The notes: generated by a model not told the origin, from the sequence alone. A DNA stretch of 64,000 nt from Winogradskyella costae (GCF_013403865.1 NZ_JABFDK010000002.1:124001-188000); one strand, 5' to 3'; shown: positions 1 to 8,808, numbered from the stretch's first letter. Numbers and translations: made by a program.

Positions 1-1
1 T

Positions 2-793
2 AAAGCTAAGTTTGTACCTAATAATAGATATGGTCTTGGACTAGGTTTTGCTACTAAAAAAATCATCTTAGATATTGCTGTAAATATTAAAAATCCAAAT
101 AAAGAGAAAACATCTAGGTTCGATTTACAAGCCACAACTATCTTAAAGGATAAAAATTATGTAAAAATTTTTACGCAAGTGTATAGGGGGTTTAATGCTA
201 AAAATAACTTTGATGAACCTACCGTATTTAGAGACGATATTAGATCTGTAAGTGTTGGGCTAAATTATATGTACACTTTAGATAATATAGAGTTTTCCTA
301 TTCCCAATTAAAGGCGGGCTTGTCTAATAAGAATTCTGATAATATATTTATAACAGGAGGTGTTGGTGTCTTCGGTAGTTTTGATTATTTTTCTGCAAAG
401 CCTAGTATACTATCTGAAACCACGAGTCCTTATTTTAATGAGGAAGGCGATATTAAAAGATACCAAGGCTTGTCTTTCGGTGTTTTAGCTGGCGTCATCT
501 CTTACTTTCAACTGCCAGAAAATATCACAGCAACGGTTAACGTTATGCCAGGAATAGGTTTGGTAGATAAAAAAGTGACCTTACAAGATGGAGGCTACAA
601 ACCAGGTAATCCAATGCTCTATAAGTTAGATTTTCTCATTGGTTTAAATTATAATTTAAAACAGTTTTATGTCAGTTTAAGCTATAATAATAGTCTGTAT
701 AGTACCGATTTGGATTATGGTAATAACTATCTTTTAAATCTTACAAAAGCAAAATTAGCTATTGGTTATAAATTTAATAAAAAGGGTAAATAA
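2..793 (+). CDS. DUF4421 family protein, 5' truncated by window edge
   Basis: The reading frame is open from base 2, so the gene begins before the window; a GTG at 179 is internal and not the start. The visible 263 residues read as a membrane beta-barrel: alternating short hydrophobic/aromatic strands, a glycine-rich N-terminal strand (NNRYGLGLGF) and a C-terminal strand ending in LAIGYKFNKK. Spacing of the strands and the segment LPENITATVNVMPGIGL resemble the DUF4421 family of Bacteroidota, probably outer-membrane or secreted. Function unknown. No neighbour within the window suggests a role; the next gene (hpf) lies 155 nt downstream and looks independent. Family call is from memory of the pattern, the truncation is certain. 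Confidence 0.7.
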   Translation, partial: KAKFVPNNRYGLGLGFATKKIILDIAVNIKNPNKEKTSRFDLQATTILKDKNYVKIFTQVYRGFNAKNNFDEPTVFRDDIRSVSVGLNYMYTLDNIEFSYSQLKAGLSNKNSDNIFITGGVGVFGSFDYFSAKPSILSETTSPYFNEEGDIKRYQGLSFGVLAGVISYFQLPENITATVNVMPGIGLVDKKVTLQDGGYKPGNPMLYKLDFLIGLNYNLKQFYVSLSYNNSLYSTDLDYGNNYLLNLTKAKLAIGYKFNKKGK

Positions 794-948
794 TTCTATT
801 GCTCTTTTAATTTTATCAGACTTTTTAAAAGGTCTATTTATATCTTAAATTTGAAATTTTATCAATTAATTATGATATTTATCAGTGATTGGACTGACTA
901 AATCTTGTATCTTAGTGAAAAGAATAATTCATTAAAACAAGATAGATT

Positions 949-1248
949 ATGACGGTAAATTTTCAATATGTAAACATTGATGTAAGTGATACACTTTCAG
1001 AATTAACAGAGGAAAAATTAGAAAAATTAGCTAATAAATTCGAGTTTCTTATTTCGGCTCAAGTATATTTTAAACATGATGAAAAAGATCATGAAGCAGG
1101 TAAAATTTGTAATATAGAATTAAGCTTGCCTGGACCACGTATTTTTGCGACGTCTAATGAGAAAAATTATGAAATGGCTATGAATGAAACTATTAACGAT
1201 TTAACAAAACAGCTTAAAAAGCGAAAAGAAGTTTATAAGACACATTAG
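949..1248 (+). CDS. hpf: Short-form ribosome hibernation promoting factor (HPF/RaiA/YfiA family)
   Basis: A 99-residue protein with the full beta-alpha-beta-beta-beta-alpha layout of the short hibernation factors: N-terminal strand MTVNFQYVNIDVSD, helix with ELTEEKLEKLANKF, strands with VYFKHDEKDHEAGKICNIEL and a C-terminal lysine-rich helix ending in LTKQLKKRKEVYKTH. Family members bind the decoding centre of the 30S subunit and stabilise inactive 100S or 70S ribosomes in stationary phase. The long-form C-terminal dimerisation domain is absent, which is the usual case in Bacteroidota. It faces rlmH tail-to-tail across a shared terminator at 1315-1353. Start ATG follows an A-rich leader typical of this phylum. 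Confidence 0.93.
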   Translation: MTVNFQYVNIDVSDTLSELTEEKLEKLANKFEFLISAQVYFKHDEKDHEAGKICNIELSLPGPRIFATSNEKNYEMAMNETINDLTKQLKKRKEVYKTH

Positions 1249-1314
1249 TAAGTTTTTAGTCGCAGTTTTCATACAGTAAATTATGAAGATTCTCTAAAAC
1301 TAAAAGTATAACAG

Positions 1315-1353
1315 AAAAAATCTCAGGTTTATTATTAATCTGAGATTTTTTTT
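1315..1353. terminator. Bidirectional hairpin terminator between hpf and rlmH
   Basis: Arms AAAAAATCTCAG (1315-1326) and CTGAGATTTTTT (1340-1351) form a perfect 12-bp stem with a 13-nt loop. A T run follows on the plus strand and the A run gives T on the minus strand, so it can end both convergent transcripts. Confidence 0.85.
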
Positions 1354-1379
1354 GTTCAGTAAGTATAATGTCTGTGTTT

Positions 1380-1853
1380 TTATTTATGATGATAAGGTTC
1401 ATTTCTAAGAATTGTAAATCCTCTGTATAATTGTTCTATAAAGAATAAACGGACCATTTGATGTGAAAAGGTCATTTTAGACAACCCTAACTTTCCATTG
1501 GCTCTCGCGTAAACGGCATCTGAAAAACCATAAGGACCACCAATAACAAAGACTAAAGTTTTAATACCAGAATTCATGTGTTTCTGTAAATAGCTAGAAA
1601 ATGCAACAGAGTCTAATTGTTTGCCATTTTCATCGAGTAGAATGAGTATATCAGATGTTTGCGTTTTTGCCAATATGAGTTCACCTTCTTTTTCTTTTTG
1701 TTGGGCTTCCGACAAATTTTTTACCTTTTTTAAATCGGGAATGATTTCAAAGTCAAACTTAATATAAAAACCAAGGCGTTTGGAGTAATCTGTAATTAAC
1801 GCAATTAAGTTTTTATTGTCGGTTTTACCAATGGCTATGAGTTTTATATTCAT
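1380..1853 (-). CDS. rlmH: 23S rRNA (pseudouridine1915-N3)-methyltransferase RlmH
   Basis: SPOUT-class methyltransferase that methylates pseudouridine 1915 in helix 69 of 23S rRNA on assembled 70S ribosomes. From the ATG at 1853 it gives 157 residues, the usual RlmH length. Visible marks are the N-terminal MNIKLIAIGKT, the SAM-binding knot segment FVIGGPYGFSD, the following GKLGLSKMTFSHQMVRLF and the C-terminal NEPYHHK, equivalent to the conserved PYH tail. The open frame runs 48 codons further upstream to 1997, but that stretch has no family similarity and overlaps a repeat-like sequence, so I place the start at 1853. Tail-to-tail with hpf. Confidence 0.93.
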   Translation of the reverse strand: MNIKLIAIGKTDNKNLIALITDYSKRLGFYIKFDFEIIPDLKKVKNLSEAQQKEKEGELILAKTQTSDILILLDENGKQLDSVAFSSYLQKHMNSGIKTLVFVIGGPYGFSDAVYARANGKLGLSKMTFSHQMVRLFFIEQLYRGFTILRNEPYHHK

Positions 1854-1899
1854 GTTTTGATGCTTTGAGTGATTCGGGTTATTTTTTCCAAGTGGTATT

Positions 1900-1970
1900 G
1901 AGGAATCGATTTTAGACTGTTCTGATACAAATTTATTCGATTTACTCATAAATTCACTCGAACTGACGAT
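1900..1970 (-). repeat. Diverged copy of a Flavobacteria-type intergenic repeat upstream of rlmH
   Basis: Read on the minus strand, this stretch holds CGTCAGTTCGAGTG, then TATGAG, then AAATTTGTATC and AGAACAGTC. The same word order (CGTCACTTCGAGTG ... AAATTGCATCGAGAAGC) occurs at 10862-10911. It looks like an old half-copy of the same extragenic element. It explains why the rlmH reading frame stays open upstream without coding similarity. Confidence 0.5.
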
Positions 1971-2027
1971 AGATTTATTCAAATTTTCAAATTTCAATTC
2001 CTATTTTTACATCAAATATGTATTCAG

Positions 2028-2885
2028 ATGATTTCAAAAGCACAATTCGATAAAGAAATAGAAGGTATTATAGCCAATGCAATTAGAGAAGACGTTGGAG
2101 ACGGTGATCACAGCTCGTTGGCGTGTATTCCTGTATCTGCTCAAGGAAGAGCAAAGTTATTGGTAAAAGATAAAGGTACAATTGCTGGGGTGGAGTTTGC
2201 AAAGCAAGTTTTTGCCTATGTAGATGCGGATATGAAAGTGGAAATCTTAATCGAAGATGGGCAAAAGGTAAAGCATGGAGATATTGTTTTTTATGTTGAA
2301 GGGGCGTCGCAATCCATTCTTAAAGCAGAACGTTTAGTTTTAAACGCTATGCAACGTATGAGTGCAATTGCAACGAAGACTCGAGAATTTGTGGATTTAT
2401 TAGAAGGTACAGGAACTAAAATTTTAGACACGCGCAAAACCACTCCTGGTATTAGAGCACTTGAAAAATGGGCAGTTAAAATTGGAGGCGGAGAGAATCA
2501 TAGATTTGCACTGTATGATATGATTATGCTAAAAGATAACCACATCGATTTTGCAGGTGGAGTTGTTAAAGCTATTAATCTAACGAAGCAGTATTTAAAA
2601 GATACCAACCGAGATTTAAAAATTATTGTTGAAGCGAGAAACCTTGAAGAGATTAAAGAAATTTTAGATTGTGGAGGAGTTTACCGAATCTTAATCGATA
2701 ACTTTAATTATGATGATACGCGAAAAGCAGTAAAACTGATAGGTGACCAGTGCTTAACGGAGTCTTCAGGTGGTATCAATGAAAACACTGTTAGAAAATA
2801 TGCGGAATGTGGAGTCGATTATATTTCGTCTGGTGCCTTAACACACTCTATTTATAATAAAGATTTAAGCCTTAAAGCTGTATAA
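2028..2885 (+). CDS. nadC: Nicotinate-nucleotide pyrophosphorylase (carboxylating), quinolinate phosphoribosyltransferase
   Basis: Converts quinolinate and PRPP to nicotinate mononucleotide, CO2 and pyrophosphate in de novo NAD synthesis. The 285-residue length is normal. The N-terminal domain (residues 1-115) and the type II phosphoribosyltransferase barrel follow in order; signature segments are REDVGDGDHSS near the N-terminus, ILDTRKTTPGIRALEKWAV (substrate-binding Arg/Lys loop), the GGGENHRFALYDMIMLKDNH block and the C-terminal ESSGGINENTVRKYAECGVD, SSGALTHS phosphate-binding part. Divergent from rlmH. The following YihY gene is 66 nt downstream and may be cotranscribed. No nadA or nadB in the window. 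Confidence 0.96.
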   Translation: MISKAQFDKEIEGIIANAIREDVGDGDHSSLACIPVSAQGRAKLLVKDKGTIAGVEFAKQVFAYVDADMKVEILIEDGQKVKHGDIVFYVEGASQSILKAERLVLNAMQRMSAIATKTREFVDLLEGTGTKILDTRKTTPGIRALEKWAVKIGGGENHRFALYDMIMLKDNHIDFAGGVVKAINLTKQYLKDTNRDLKIIVEARNLEEIKEILDCGGVYRILIDNFNYDDTRKAVKLIGDQCLTESSGGINENTVRKYAECGVDYISSGALTHSIYNKDLSLKAV

Positions 2886-2951
2886 TTTTAGATACCTTTT
2901 ACGTTATATATAATGTAGATTTGTTAGAATCTAAACGCCAATAGCTAAGTA

Positions 2952-3941
2952 ATGACTAAACCCATAGAAGATAAATTAAATAAGATACCGGTTGTCAATT
3001 TACTTGTGCGCTTTTTTAAGCAAATTAAGTTACCAGGATTTGAAGGTTTGTCGGTGTACGACCTTTTGGAACTTTATATCATGGGCATCGTCAATGGAGC
3101 ATTGACCACAAGAGCTAGTGCTATTGCATTCAGTTTCTTTACGGCTATTTTCCCGTTTTTGTTGTTTGTGATTATTGTAATTCCTTATATACCAATAGTG
3201 GGTTTTAGAGCTGATTTTTTAGATTTCTTAAATTCTATTTTACCACCCCAGACGTCAGAATTTTTAATAGACAGTATTTTTAAAGATATGAGTAGTAATA
3301 CCAGTGGAGGTTTAATTTCTTCTGTGTTTTTGCTGTCTATGTTTTTAATGGCAAATGGAGTTAATGCTGTGTTTTCTGGTTTTGAAACCTCATATCATAA
3401 ACAGCTTTATCGCAATGTTTTTAAGCAGTATATGTTTGCACTTGGTGTAGCCTTAATTCTAGTTTTTCTTTTGTTATTAACGGTAGCTGTATTCGGATAC
3501 TTTCAAATTTATATAATTCAACCCTTGTATGAAGGATTTAGCGGACACGCTATTACAGACGATGATAGCGGCTTGGGGTGGATTATCTTTGCTAAGTATT
3601 TATTCTTTGTTATTATGGTTTATTTGGCCACAGCAACTTTGTATTATTTCGGAACTAAAGAGGGAAAGGAGTCTAAGTTCTTTTCGGTTGGTGCGTTATT
3701 AACAACATTACTCATTATGTTAACGTCTTTTCTATTTGGGATTTATATTGAAAATTTTTCGCAATACAATGAGCTTTATGGGTCTATCGGAGCATTATTA
3801 ATTCTACTACTTTATTTGTGGCTTAACTCTAATATTATACTGTTGGGTTATGAGCTCAACGCATCACTTCAGTTTTTGAGGAAAAATCCAAGAGCACGTA
3901 AGGAGATTAAACAGAAAGATATAGAAAAATTATTAAAGTAA
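2952..3941 (+). CDS. YihY/BrkB family inner-membrane protein
   Basis: 329 residues with about six transmembrane helices, beginning after a roughly 45-residue cytoplasmic N-terminus. The hallmark TTRASAIAFSFFTAIFPFLL and, near the end, YGSIGALLILLLYLWLNSNIILLGYELNA match the conserved ends of the Virul_fac_BrkB (YihY) family. Members were once misannotated as ribonuclease BN; the actual function is unknown, with transport or envelope roles suggested. The C-terminus is short and basic. It lies 66 nt after nadC and is followed by a strong terminator at 3991-4020. Confidence 0.92.
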   Translation: MTKPIEDKLNKIPVVNLLVRFFKQIKLPGFEGLSVYDLLELYIMGIVNGALTTRASAIAFSFFTAIFPFLLFVIIVIPYIPIVGFRADFLDFLNSILPPQTSEFLIDSIFKDMSSNTSGGLISSVFLLSMFLMANGVNAVFSGFETSYHKQLYRNVFKQYMFALGVALILVFLLLLTVAVFGYFQIYIIQPLYEGFSGHAITDDDSGLGWIIFAKYLFFVIMVYLATATLYYFGTKEGKESKFFSVGALLTTLLIMLTSFLFGIYIENFSQYNELYGSIGALLILLLYLWLNSNIILLGYELNASLQFLRKNPRARKEIKQKDIEKLLK

Positions 3942-3990
3942 AACGCTTTAAAATCTCATCGTTAGGTCGCGCTATAATTTATATGTTTTT

Positions 3991-4020
3991 AAAAACCATC
4001 TCTAATCGCGATGGTTTTTT
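3991..4020 (+). terminator. Rho-independent terminator after nadC-yihY
   Basis: AAAAACCATC (3991-4000) pairs with GATGGTTTTT (4010-4019), 9-nt loop, followed by further T. It ends the YihY transcript and lies just upstream of the DUF2147 gene. Confidence 0.85.
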
Positions 4021-4068
4021 AAATTAAACCTATTACATTTGAGAAATAAATCTCTAAAAAAACAAACT

Positions 4069-4494
4069 ATGATTAAAAACACTTTAGCATTTTTTATTTT
4101 GTTCACGGTGTTTTTTAATTTGCCAGCTCAGAATATTTTAGGGAAGTGGAAAACCATAGATGATAATACAGGTGATGCGAAATCTATAGTTGAAATTTAT
4201 GAAGAAGACGGTAAAATATATGGTAAAATCATAGCTGTAACTAATCCAGATGTAGAATCTAGAACTTGTAATGACTGTAGCGGTGCTCACAAAGATCAAC
4301 CAATCGTTGGGTTGGTTTTTATAGAAGGTTTAACTAAAAACGGAAAGGTTTATGACGGAGGCACCATACTCAATCCTGAAAATGGTACCACTTATAGATG
4401 CCGTCTTAAGCTTGAAGATGATCCAGACACCCTTCAGGTAAGAGGTTATCTGGCCTTTTTCTACAGGACGCAATATTGGAAACGTGTAAAATAA
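4069..4494 (+). CDS. Secreted DUF2147 protein
   Basis: 141 residues from the ATG at 4069, with a Sec signal peptide (MIKNTLAFFILFTVFFNLPA, cleavage before Q). The frame could be read from a TTG at 4039, but this would put a charged extension before the signal peptide. The mature part is a small beta-barrel of the DUF2147 family: ILGKWKT at the start, IVEIYEEDGKIYGKII, a CNDC pair (two cysteines spaced by two), YDGGTILNPENGTTYRC and the ending FYRTQYWKRV. Members are periplasmic, lipocalin-like in outline and of unknown ligand. The stop codon overlaps the priA start by one base (TAATG), so translation is coupled. Confidence 0.85.
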   Translation: MIKNTLAFFILFTVFFNLPAQNILGKWKTIDDNTGDAKSIVEIYEEDGKIYGKIIAVTNPDVESRTCNDCSGAHKDQPIVGLVFIEGLTKNGKVYDGGTILNPENGTTYRCRLKLEDDPDTLQVRGYLAFFYRTQYWKRVK

Positions 4495-6947
4495 TGTTAC
4501 ATTTTATAGACGTCATATTGCCGATACCGCTACAAAAAGCGTTTACGTATCATATTACAGAAGCAGAATCTGAGTTTTTATCACCAGGAATGCGTGTCTC
4601 TGTACCTTTTGGTAAGAGTAAAATTTACACGGCTTTAGTGTATAGCATTCATAAAAATCCCCCCACAGCTTACGACGCTAAAACAATTCATCAGATTATG
4701 GATGATGCGCCTGTTATAACAGAAACGCAACTACAGCATTGGGAATGGATTTCGGGTTATTACATGTGTAGCTTAGGTGAAGTAATGCGAGCAGCAATGC
4801 CAAATGCATTTTTATTAGAAAGTGAAACGGTTATTTCTAGAAATGAAAAAATTAATATTGACACGTCTGAATTAAAAGATGAAGAATACTTAATTTACGA
4901 AGCATTACAGCACCAATCGTCTTTAAAGATAAACGATGTAGTTTCTATATTAGATAAAAAGCGTGTATTACCTATTATTAACAGTTTGGTTGAGAAAGGG
5001 GTATTGAATTTGCAAGAAGAAATGTACGAAAAGTACACGCCAAAATTAGTGCGGTATGTTAAGTTACATCAGAATCATAAATCTCAAGAAAAATTACAGA
5101 TACTACTCGATGAATTGAGTCGTGCGCCAAAGCAGCGCGAAGTTGTGCTGACATTATTTACAATGGAAGCTTCGCTAAAACAACCTATTAAAGTTTCAGA
5201 TTTAACAGAGCGCAGCGGTACATCAAATTCGATAGTCAAAACCTTAATTGATAAACATATTTTAGAAGAATATCACATTCAAGTCGATCGTGTCCAGTTT
5301 GATGGAGATGGAGATTCAGACACTAAACGACTGAGTGAAGCGCAGCAAGAGGCTTATAATGAAGTGGAGGCAATCTTTAAAGATAAATCAGTCGCTTTAT
5401 TGCATGGTGTGACGTCTTCTGGTAAAACCGAAATATATGTACAGCTTATTCAAAATCAATTAGACCTAGGGAAGCAAGTACTGTATTTATTGCCAGAGAT
5501 TGCATTAACAACGCAATTGGTTAATCGACTTCAAGATTATTTTGGAGACAAAGTAGCTGTTTTTCATTCTAGGTATTCAGGAAATGAAAGGGTAGAGGTT
5601 TGGCAAAATATGTTAGCTAATTCTGAGAAAGCCCAAGTTATTATTGGTGCGCGTTCCTCATTATTATTACCATTTCGTAATTTAGGTCTTATAATTGTAG
5701 ATGAAGAACATGAGTCGTCCTATAAGCAATTCGATCCAGCTCCACGTTATCATGCTAGAGATGCAGCAATCGTATTGGCGAATATATTTAAAGCTAAAAC
5801 ACTTTTAGGATCAGCAACACCAAGTTTAGAATCTTATTTTAACGCGAGCCAAGGAAAATATGGTTTAGTAGAATTAAATACACGCTACAACAATGTGTTA
5901 ATGCCAGATATTGAGTTGGTAGACTTAGCAGATAAATACAAGCGGAAGCGCATGAAAGGTCATTTTAGCGATAGATTAATCCAAGAAATGACAGAAACTT
6001 TAGAAGAGGGGTTTCAAATTATTTTATTTCAAAACAGACGTGGTTTTTCTCCTATTATAGAATGTACTAGTTGTGGTACATCTCCTCAGTGTCCTAATTG
6101 CGATGTGAGTTTAACTTATCATCAATATCGCGATCAATTACGTTGTCATTATTGTGGTTATAATTCTGTAATGCTAAAGAGCTGTCGAGCTTGTGGAAAT
6201 GCGACTTTAGATACTAAGGGATTTGGTACAGAGCAAATAGAACAAGAGGTAAAAGTGTTATTTCCTGATAAGAAAGTGGCACGTATGGATTTAGATACCA
6301 CGCGCGGAAAATATGGTTTTGAGAAAATTATAAACAGTTTTGAGCAGCGTGAAGTTGATATTTTGGTCGGCACACAAATGTTAACCAAAGGTTTAGATTT
6401 TAGATTTGTAAAGTTAGTAGGTATTATGAATGCTGATAATTTACTCAATTTTCCAGATTTTAGAGCACATGAGCGTAGTTATCAATTAATGGCTCAGGTG
6501 TCTGGTAGAGCAGGTCGTACCGATTTACGAGGTAAAGTATTGATTCAGACATACAACCCGCATCATAATATTTTACAACAAGTCTCTACAAATGCTTATA
6601 AAGAGATGTTTACTGAGCAAATGAACGAGCGTTACAATTTTAAATATCCACCAATTTACAGGTTAATTAAAATTACGTTTAAACATAAAGATTATGATAG
6701 AGTTAATCTCGCTGCAGATTGGTATGCTAAATCTCTAAAGCAACTATTTAAAGCTAATGTTTTAGGTCCAGAATTTCCACCTGTATCAAGAATCCGAAAT
6801 TTATTTCATAAAAACATCTTAGTTAAAATTCCAGCGAAACAATCTTTAGGAAAAACGAAAGAAGCCATTAGGAAAATAGATAATAGTTTCAATGCTGTAA
6901 AAGATTTTAGACCAGTTCGTGTGGTGATTAATGTGGATAATTATTAA
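4494..6947 (+). CDS. priA: Primosomal protein N' (replication restart helicase PriA)
   Basis: Superfamily 2 3'-5' helicase that recognises abandoned forks and reloads the replisome. From the ATG at 4494 it has 817 residues; an in-frame TTG six codons upstream is less likely because the ATG overlaps the DUF2147 stop (TAATG). In order: N-terminal 3'-DNA-binding domain (HFIDVILPIPLQKAFTY), winged-helix region, Walker A GVTSSGKTE (near residue 305), DEEH Walker B (near 402), GSATPSLES motif III, then the zinc-binding insert with CTSCGTSPQCPNC and CHYCGY plus SCRACGN (about 524-566), and C-terminal helicase motifs including GTQMLTKGLDF and QVSGRAGR. All key residues are present. Confidence 0.97.
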   Translation: MLHFIDVILPIPLQKAFTYHITEAESEFLSPGMRVSVPFGKSKIYTALVYSIHKNPPTAYDAKTIHQIMDDAPVITETQLQHWEWISGYYMCSLGEVMRAAMPNAFLLESETVISRNEKINIDTSELKDEEYLIYEALQHQSSLKINDVVSILDKKRVLPIINSLVEKGVLNLQEEMYEKYTPKLVRYVKLHQNHKSQEKLQILLDELSRAPKQREVVLTLFTMEASLKQPIKVSDLTERSGTSNSIVKTLIDKHILEEYHIQVDRVQFDGDGDSDTKRLSEAQQEAYNEVEAIFKDKSVALLHGVTSSGKTEIYVQLIQNQLDLGKQVLYLLPEIALTTQLVNRLQDYFGDKVAVFHSRYSGNERVEVWQNMLANSEKAQVIIGARSSLLLPFRNLGLIIVDEEHESSYKQFDPAPRYHARDAAIVLANIFKAKTLLGSATPSLESYFNASQGKYGLVELNTRYNNVLMPDIELVDLADKYKRKRMKGHFSDRLIQEMTETLEEGFQIILFQNRRGFSPIIECTSCGTSPQCPNCDVSLTYHQYRDQLRCHYCGYNSVMLKSCRACGNATLDTKGFGTEQIEQEVKVLFPDKKVARMDLDTTRGKYGFEKIINSFEQREVDILVGTQMLTKGLDFRFVKLVGIMNADNLLNFPDFRAHERSYQLMAQVSGRAGRTDLRGKVLIQTYNPHHNILQQVSTNAYKEMFTEQMNERYNFKYPPIYRLIKITFKHKDYDRVNLAADWYAKSLKQLFKANVLGPEFPPVSRIRNLFHKNILVKIPAKQSLGKTKEAIRKIDNSFNAVKDFRPVRVVINVDNY

Positions 6948-6979
6948 GACCTAGCAGGTTTTAAAAACCTGGTAGACCT
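6948..6979. repeat. Palindromic extragenic hairpin after priA
   Basis: CAGGTTTT (6955-6962) and AAAACCTG (6964-6971) form a perfect 8-bp inverted repeat around a single A, extended imperfectly on both sides (GACCTAG / GTAGACCT). No clean T run follows, so it looks more like an extragenic palindrome than an ordinary terminator, though it may still stop transcription from priA. The rest of 6980-7170 holds nothing I recognise. Confidence 0.55.
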
Positions 6980-7176
6980 ACAAATTGTAACTAATCAATT
7001 TCATTACGGTTTTGATGGCCCTTAGGAAGTACTGTTACTTTTGAGATACAATTTCTATGATTACTTTTTTAAACATAATTGAGGTTTTTTAATAAAAGAA
7101 ATCACGCTAAAGAAACATGAGTATTCTTTATCAGTATTGTCCTCTTTAGGGGAATTTTTTTTTTTGAGGTAGAACC

Positions 7177-7207
7177 AAAAAATCCTAAGCAGTTGCTCAG
7201 GATTTTT
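7177..7207 (-). terminator. Terminator of the LytTR regulator gene
   Basis: AAAAATCCTAAGCA and TGCTCAGGATTTTT form a 14-bp stem with one mismatch that becomes a G-U pair in RNA. On the minus strand it is followed by TTTTTT, 40 nt after the regulator's stop codon. Confidence 0.8.
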
Positions 7208-7247
7208 CAAAATTATAATGTAATGCTTTATATGTAAATGTAAGATT

Positions 7248-7943
7248 CTACATATTATTTAAAGCATCTACTAATTGGGTCTTTTTATTTCGACTCAAAG
7301 GAATCTCATACGCGCCGACTTCAACATTTTTACTGTTAAAACGGTCAATTTTATCGAGATTCACAATATAAGATTTGTGAATTCTTAAAAACTTACCTTC
7401 GGGCAATTCACTTTCAAACGCTTTCATTGTTGATAAAACAACTAGGCTGTTTTCTTCTGTTACTACTTTAACGTAATCTCCAAGGGCTTCAATCCATTTA
7501 ATATCCTTAATATAAACTTTACGTTTTTTAAGATTACTTTTTACGAAAATATGCTCACCATCAGTTTCATTAAAGTCTAGTTTCAATTTATGCTGCTCAA
7601 TAGCTTTTTCTACGGCAACATTAAAACGCTCTTTTGTGATTGGTTTCTGAAGATAATCGGTGGCATCGTAATTAAATGCTTTAAAGGCATATTCGGTTTT
7701 ACCGGTAACAAAAATAATTTGGGGTTTGTTGTTGAGTACATCGAGTAATTCAAAACCGTTTAATACCGGCATCTCTATATCTAAGAAGATAAGATCTACT
7801 TTATGGGTATTAAGACCGTTTTTTGTTTCTAACGCACTGCTGTATTCTGCAATAAGGTTAAGCGAAGAGTGATTCTCGATTAACTTTACTATAGAGAGGC
7901 GCTGAATCGCAGAATCATCAACAACTACACAGTTTAAAGTCAT
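7248..7943 (-). CDS. LytTR-family two-component response regulator
   Basis: 231 residues. The N-terminal receiver domain (3-120) shows the acidic pair VVVDD, phosphoacceptor Asp55 in LIFLDIEMP, and the conserved Lys in YLQKPIT. The LytTR DNA-binding domain fills about 130-228 (FVKSNLKKRKVYIKDIKWIE, LGDYVKVVT, FLRIHKSYIVNLDKI). Such regulators bind direct repeats as transcription factors. No histidine kinase is adjacent. Its place between priA and rpsF appears to be kept in flavobacteria. It is divergent from rpsF; a candidate promoter for it is at 7974-8005. Confidence 0.93.
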   Translation of the reverse strand: MTLNCVVVDDSAIQRLSIVKLIENHSSLNLIAEYSSALETKNGLNTHKVDLIFLDIEMPVLNGFELLDVLNNKPQIIFVTGKTEYAFKAFNYDATDYLQKPITKERFNVAVEKAIEQHKLKLDFNETDGEHIFVKSNLKKRKVYIKDIKWIEALGDYVKVVTEENSLVVLSTMKAFESELPEGKFLRIHKSYIVNLDKIDRFNSKNVEVGAYEIPLSRNKKTQLVDALNNM

Positions 7944-7973
7944 AACATTATTAATTTTAGGTTAAGATATCGA

Positions 7974-8005
7974 CAATAGTACGATAAATTCGGTTAAAAA
8001 ACAAA
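7974..8005 (-). promoter_or_regulatory. Candidate Bacteroidota-type promoter for the LytTR gene
   Basis: On the minus strand TTTG (8005-8002) is followed after 20 nt by TACTATTG (7981-7974), one mismatch from the TAnnTTTG -7 element. It lies about 30 nt upstream of the ATG at 7943. Confidence 0.45.
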
Positions 8006-8079
8006 TAATACCGACAAACCGTAGTATTTAACATTGTGTTTATGCCGTGAAAACCTTTCTTATTTTACATTCAAAAAAC

Positions 8080-8111
8080 ATTGTCAAATATAGAAATAAT
8101 ATGTATTTTTG
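8080..8111 (+). promoter_or_regulatory. Promoter of rpsF-rpsR-rplI
   Basis: ATTG (8080-8083) at the -33 position, 20 nt, then TATTTTTG (8104-8111), a perfect TAnnTTTG -7 element of Bacteroidota sigma-A promoters. The rpsF ATG is 33 nt downstream. Confidence 0.75.
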
Positions 8112-8144
8112 CAGCCGTTTTAACAATAAACAAAATTATTTATT

Positions 8145-8495
8145 ATGAATCATTATGAAACTGTTTTCATCTTAAATCCCGTTTTATCTGAAGACCAGAT
8201 AAAGGAGACAGTAAAGAAATACGAGGATTTCCTCGTTTCTAAAGGAGCTAAGATGGTATCAAAAGAAGATTGGGGACTAAAAAAATTAGCCTACCCAATT
8301 CAAAACAAAAAAAGTGGTTTTTACCATTTATTTGAGTACACTGTTGCTGGAGAAGCAATTGAGCCTTTAGAGGTAGAATTTAGACGTGATGAACGTTTTA
8401 TGCGTTACTTAACTGTGAAATTAGACAAGCATGCTATTTCATGGGCTGAGAGAAGAAGAGAAAAAATGAAAGTTAAAGCAAAAGCAAAAGCGTAA
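8145..8495 (+). CDS. rpsF: 30S ribosomal protein bS6
   Basis: 116 residues, normal for bS6, with the opening [20 protein letters not shown], the core [21 protein letters not shown] and [18 protein letters not shown]. It binds the central domain of 16S rRNA together with bS18 on the small-subunit platform. The C-terminus is a short Lys/Ala tail ([10 protein letters not shown]). First gene of a three-gene ribosomal operon; rpsR starts 2 nt after its stop codon. Confidence 0.98.
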   Translation: MNHYETVFILNPVLSEDQIKETVKKYEDFLVSKGAKMVSKEDWGLKKLAYPIQNKKSGFYHLFEYTVAGEAIEPLEVEFRRDERFMRYLTVKLDKHAISWAERRREKMKVKAKAKA

Positions 8496-8497
8496 TT

Positions 8498-8794
8498 ATG
8501 TCATCAATAGAACAACAAGCAAAAGGAAAAAAAGACGGCGAAATTAGATATTTAACTCCGTTAAATATTGAGACGTCTAAGACAAAGAAATATTGTCGTT
8601 TCAAGAAGTCTGGAATCAAGTATGTAGATTATAAAGATGCAGATTGGTTACTAGGTTTTGTAAACGAACAAGGTAAATTATTACCAAGGCGTTTAACAGG
8701 AACGTCTTTAAAATATCAAAGAAAAGTATCTGTGGCAGTAAAAAGAGCTAGACATTTAGCCTTAATGCCATATGTTGCTGATTTATTAAAATAA
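8498..8794 (+). CDS. rpsR: 30S ribosomal protein bS18
   Basis: 98 residues. Shows the bS18 core [20 protein letters not shown] and [20 protein letters not shown] followed by [12 protein letters not shown]. It heterodimerises with bS6 on the ribosome platform. The N-terminal 20 residues are a charged extension ([17 protein letters not shown]) common in Bacteroidota. Two nucleotides separate it from rpsF and 14 nt from rplI, so the three are cotranscribed. Confidence 0.98.
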   Translation: MSSIEQQAKGKKDGEIRYLTPLNIETSKTKKYCRFKKSGIKYVDYKDADWLLGFVNEQGKLLPRRLTGTSLKYQRKVSVAVKRARHLALMPYVADLLK

Positions 8795-8808
8795 AATATC
8801 ATAACACG

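Noticed and set aside
179..181. GTG as start of the first gene
   Set aside because: The frame is open from base 2 and the upstream residues continue the same beta-barrel pattern, so the gene is cut by the window edge.
1854..1997. 48-codon upstream extension of rlmH
   Set aside because: No family similarity, overlaps a repeat-like sequence and would make the enzyme longer than any normal RlmH.
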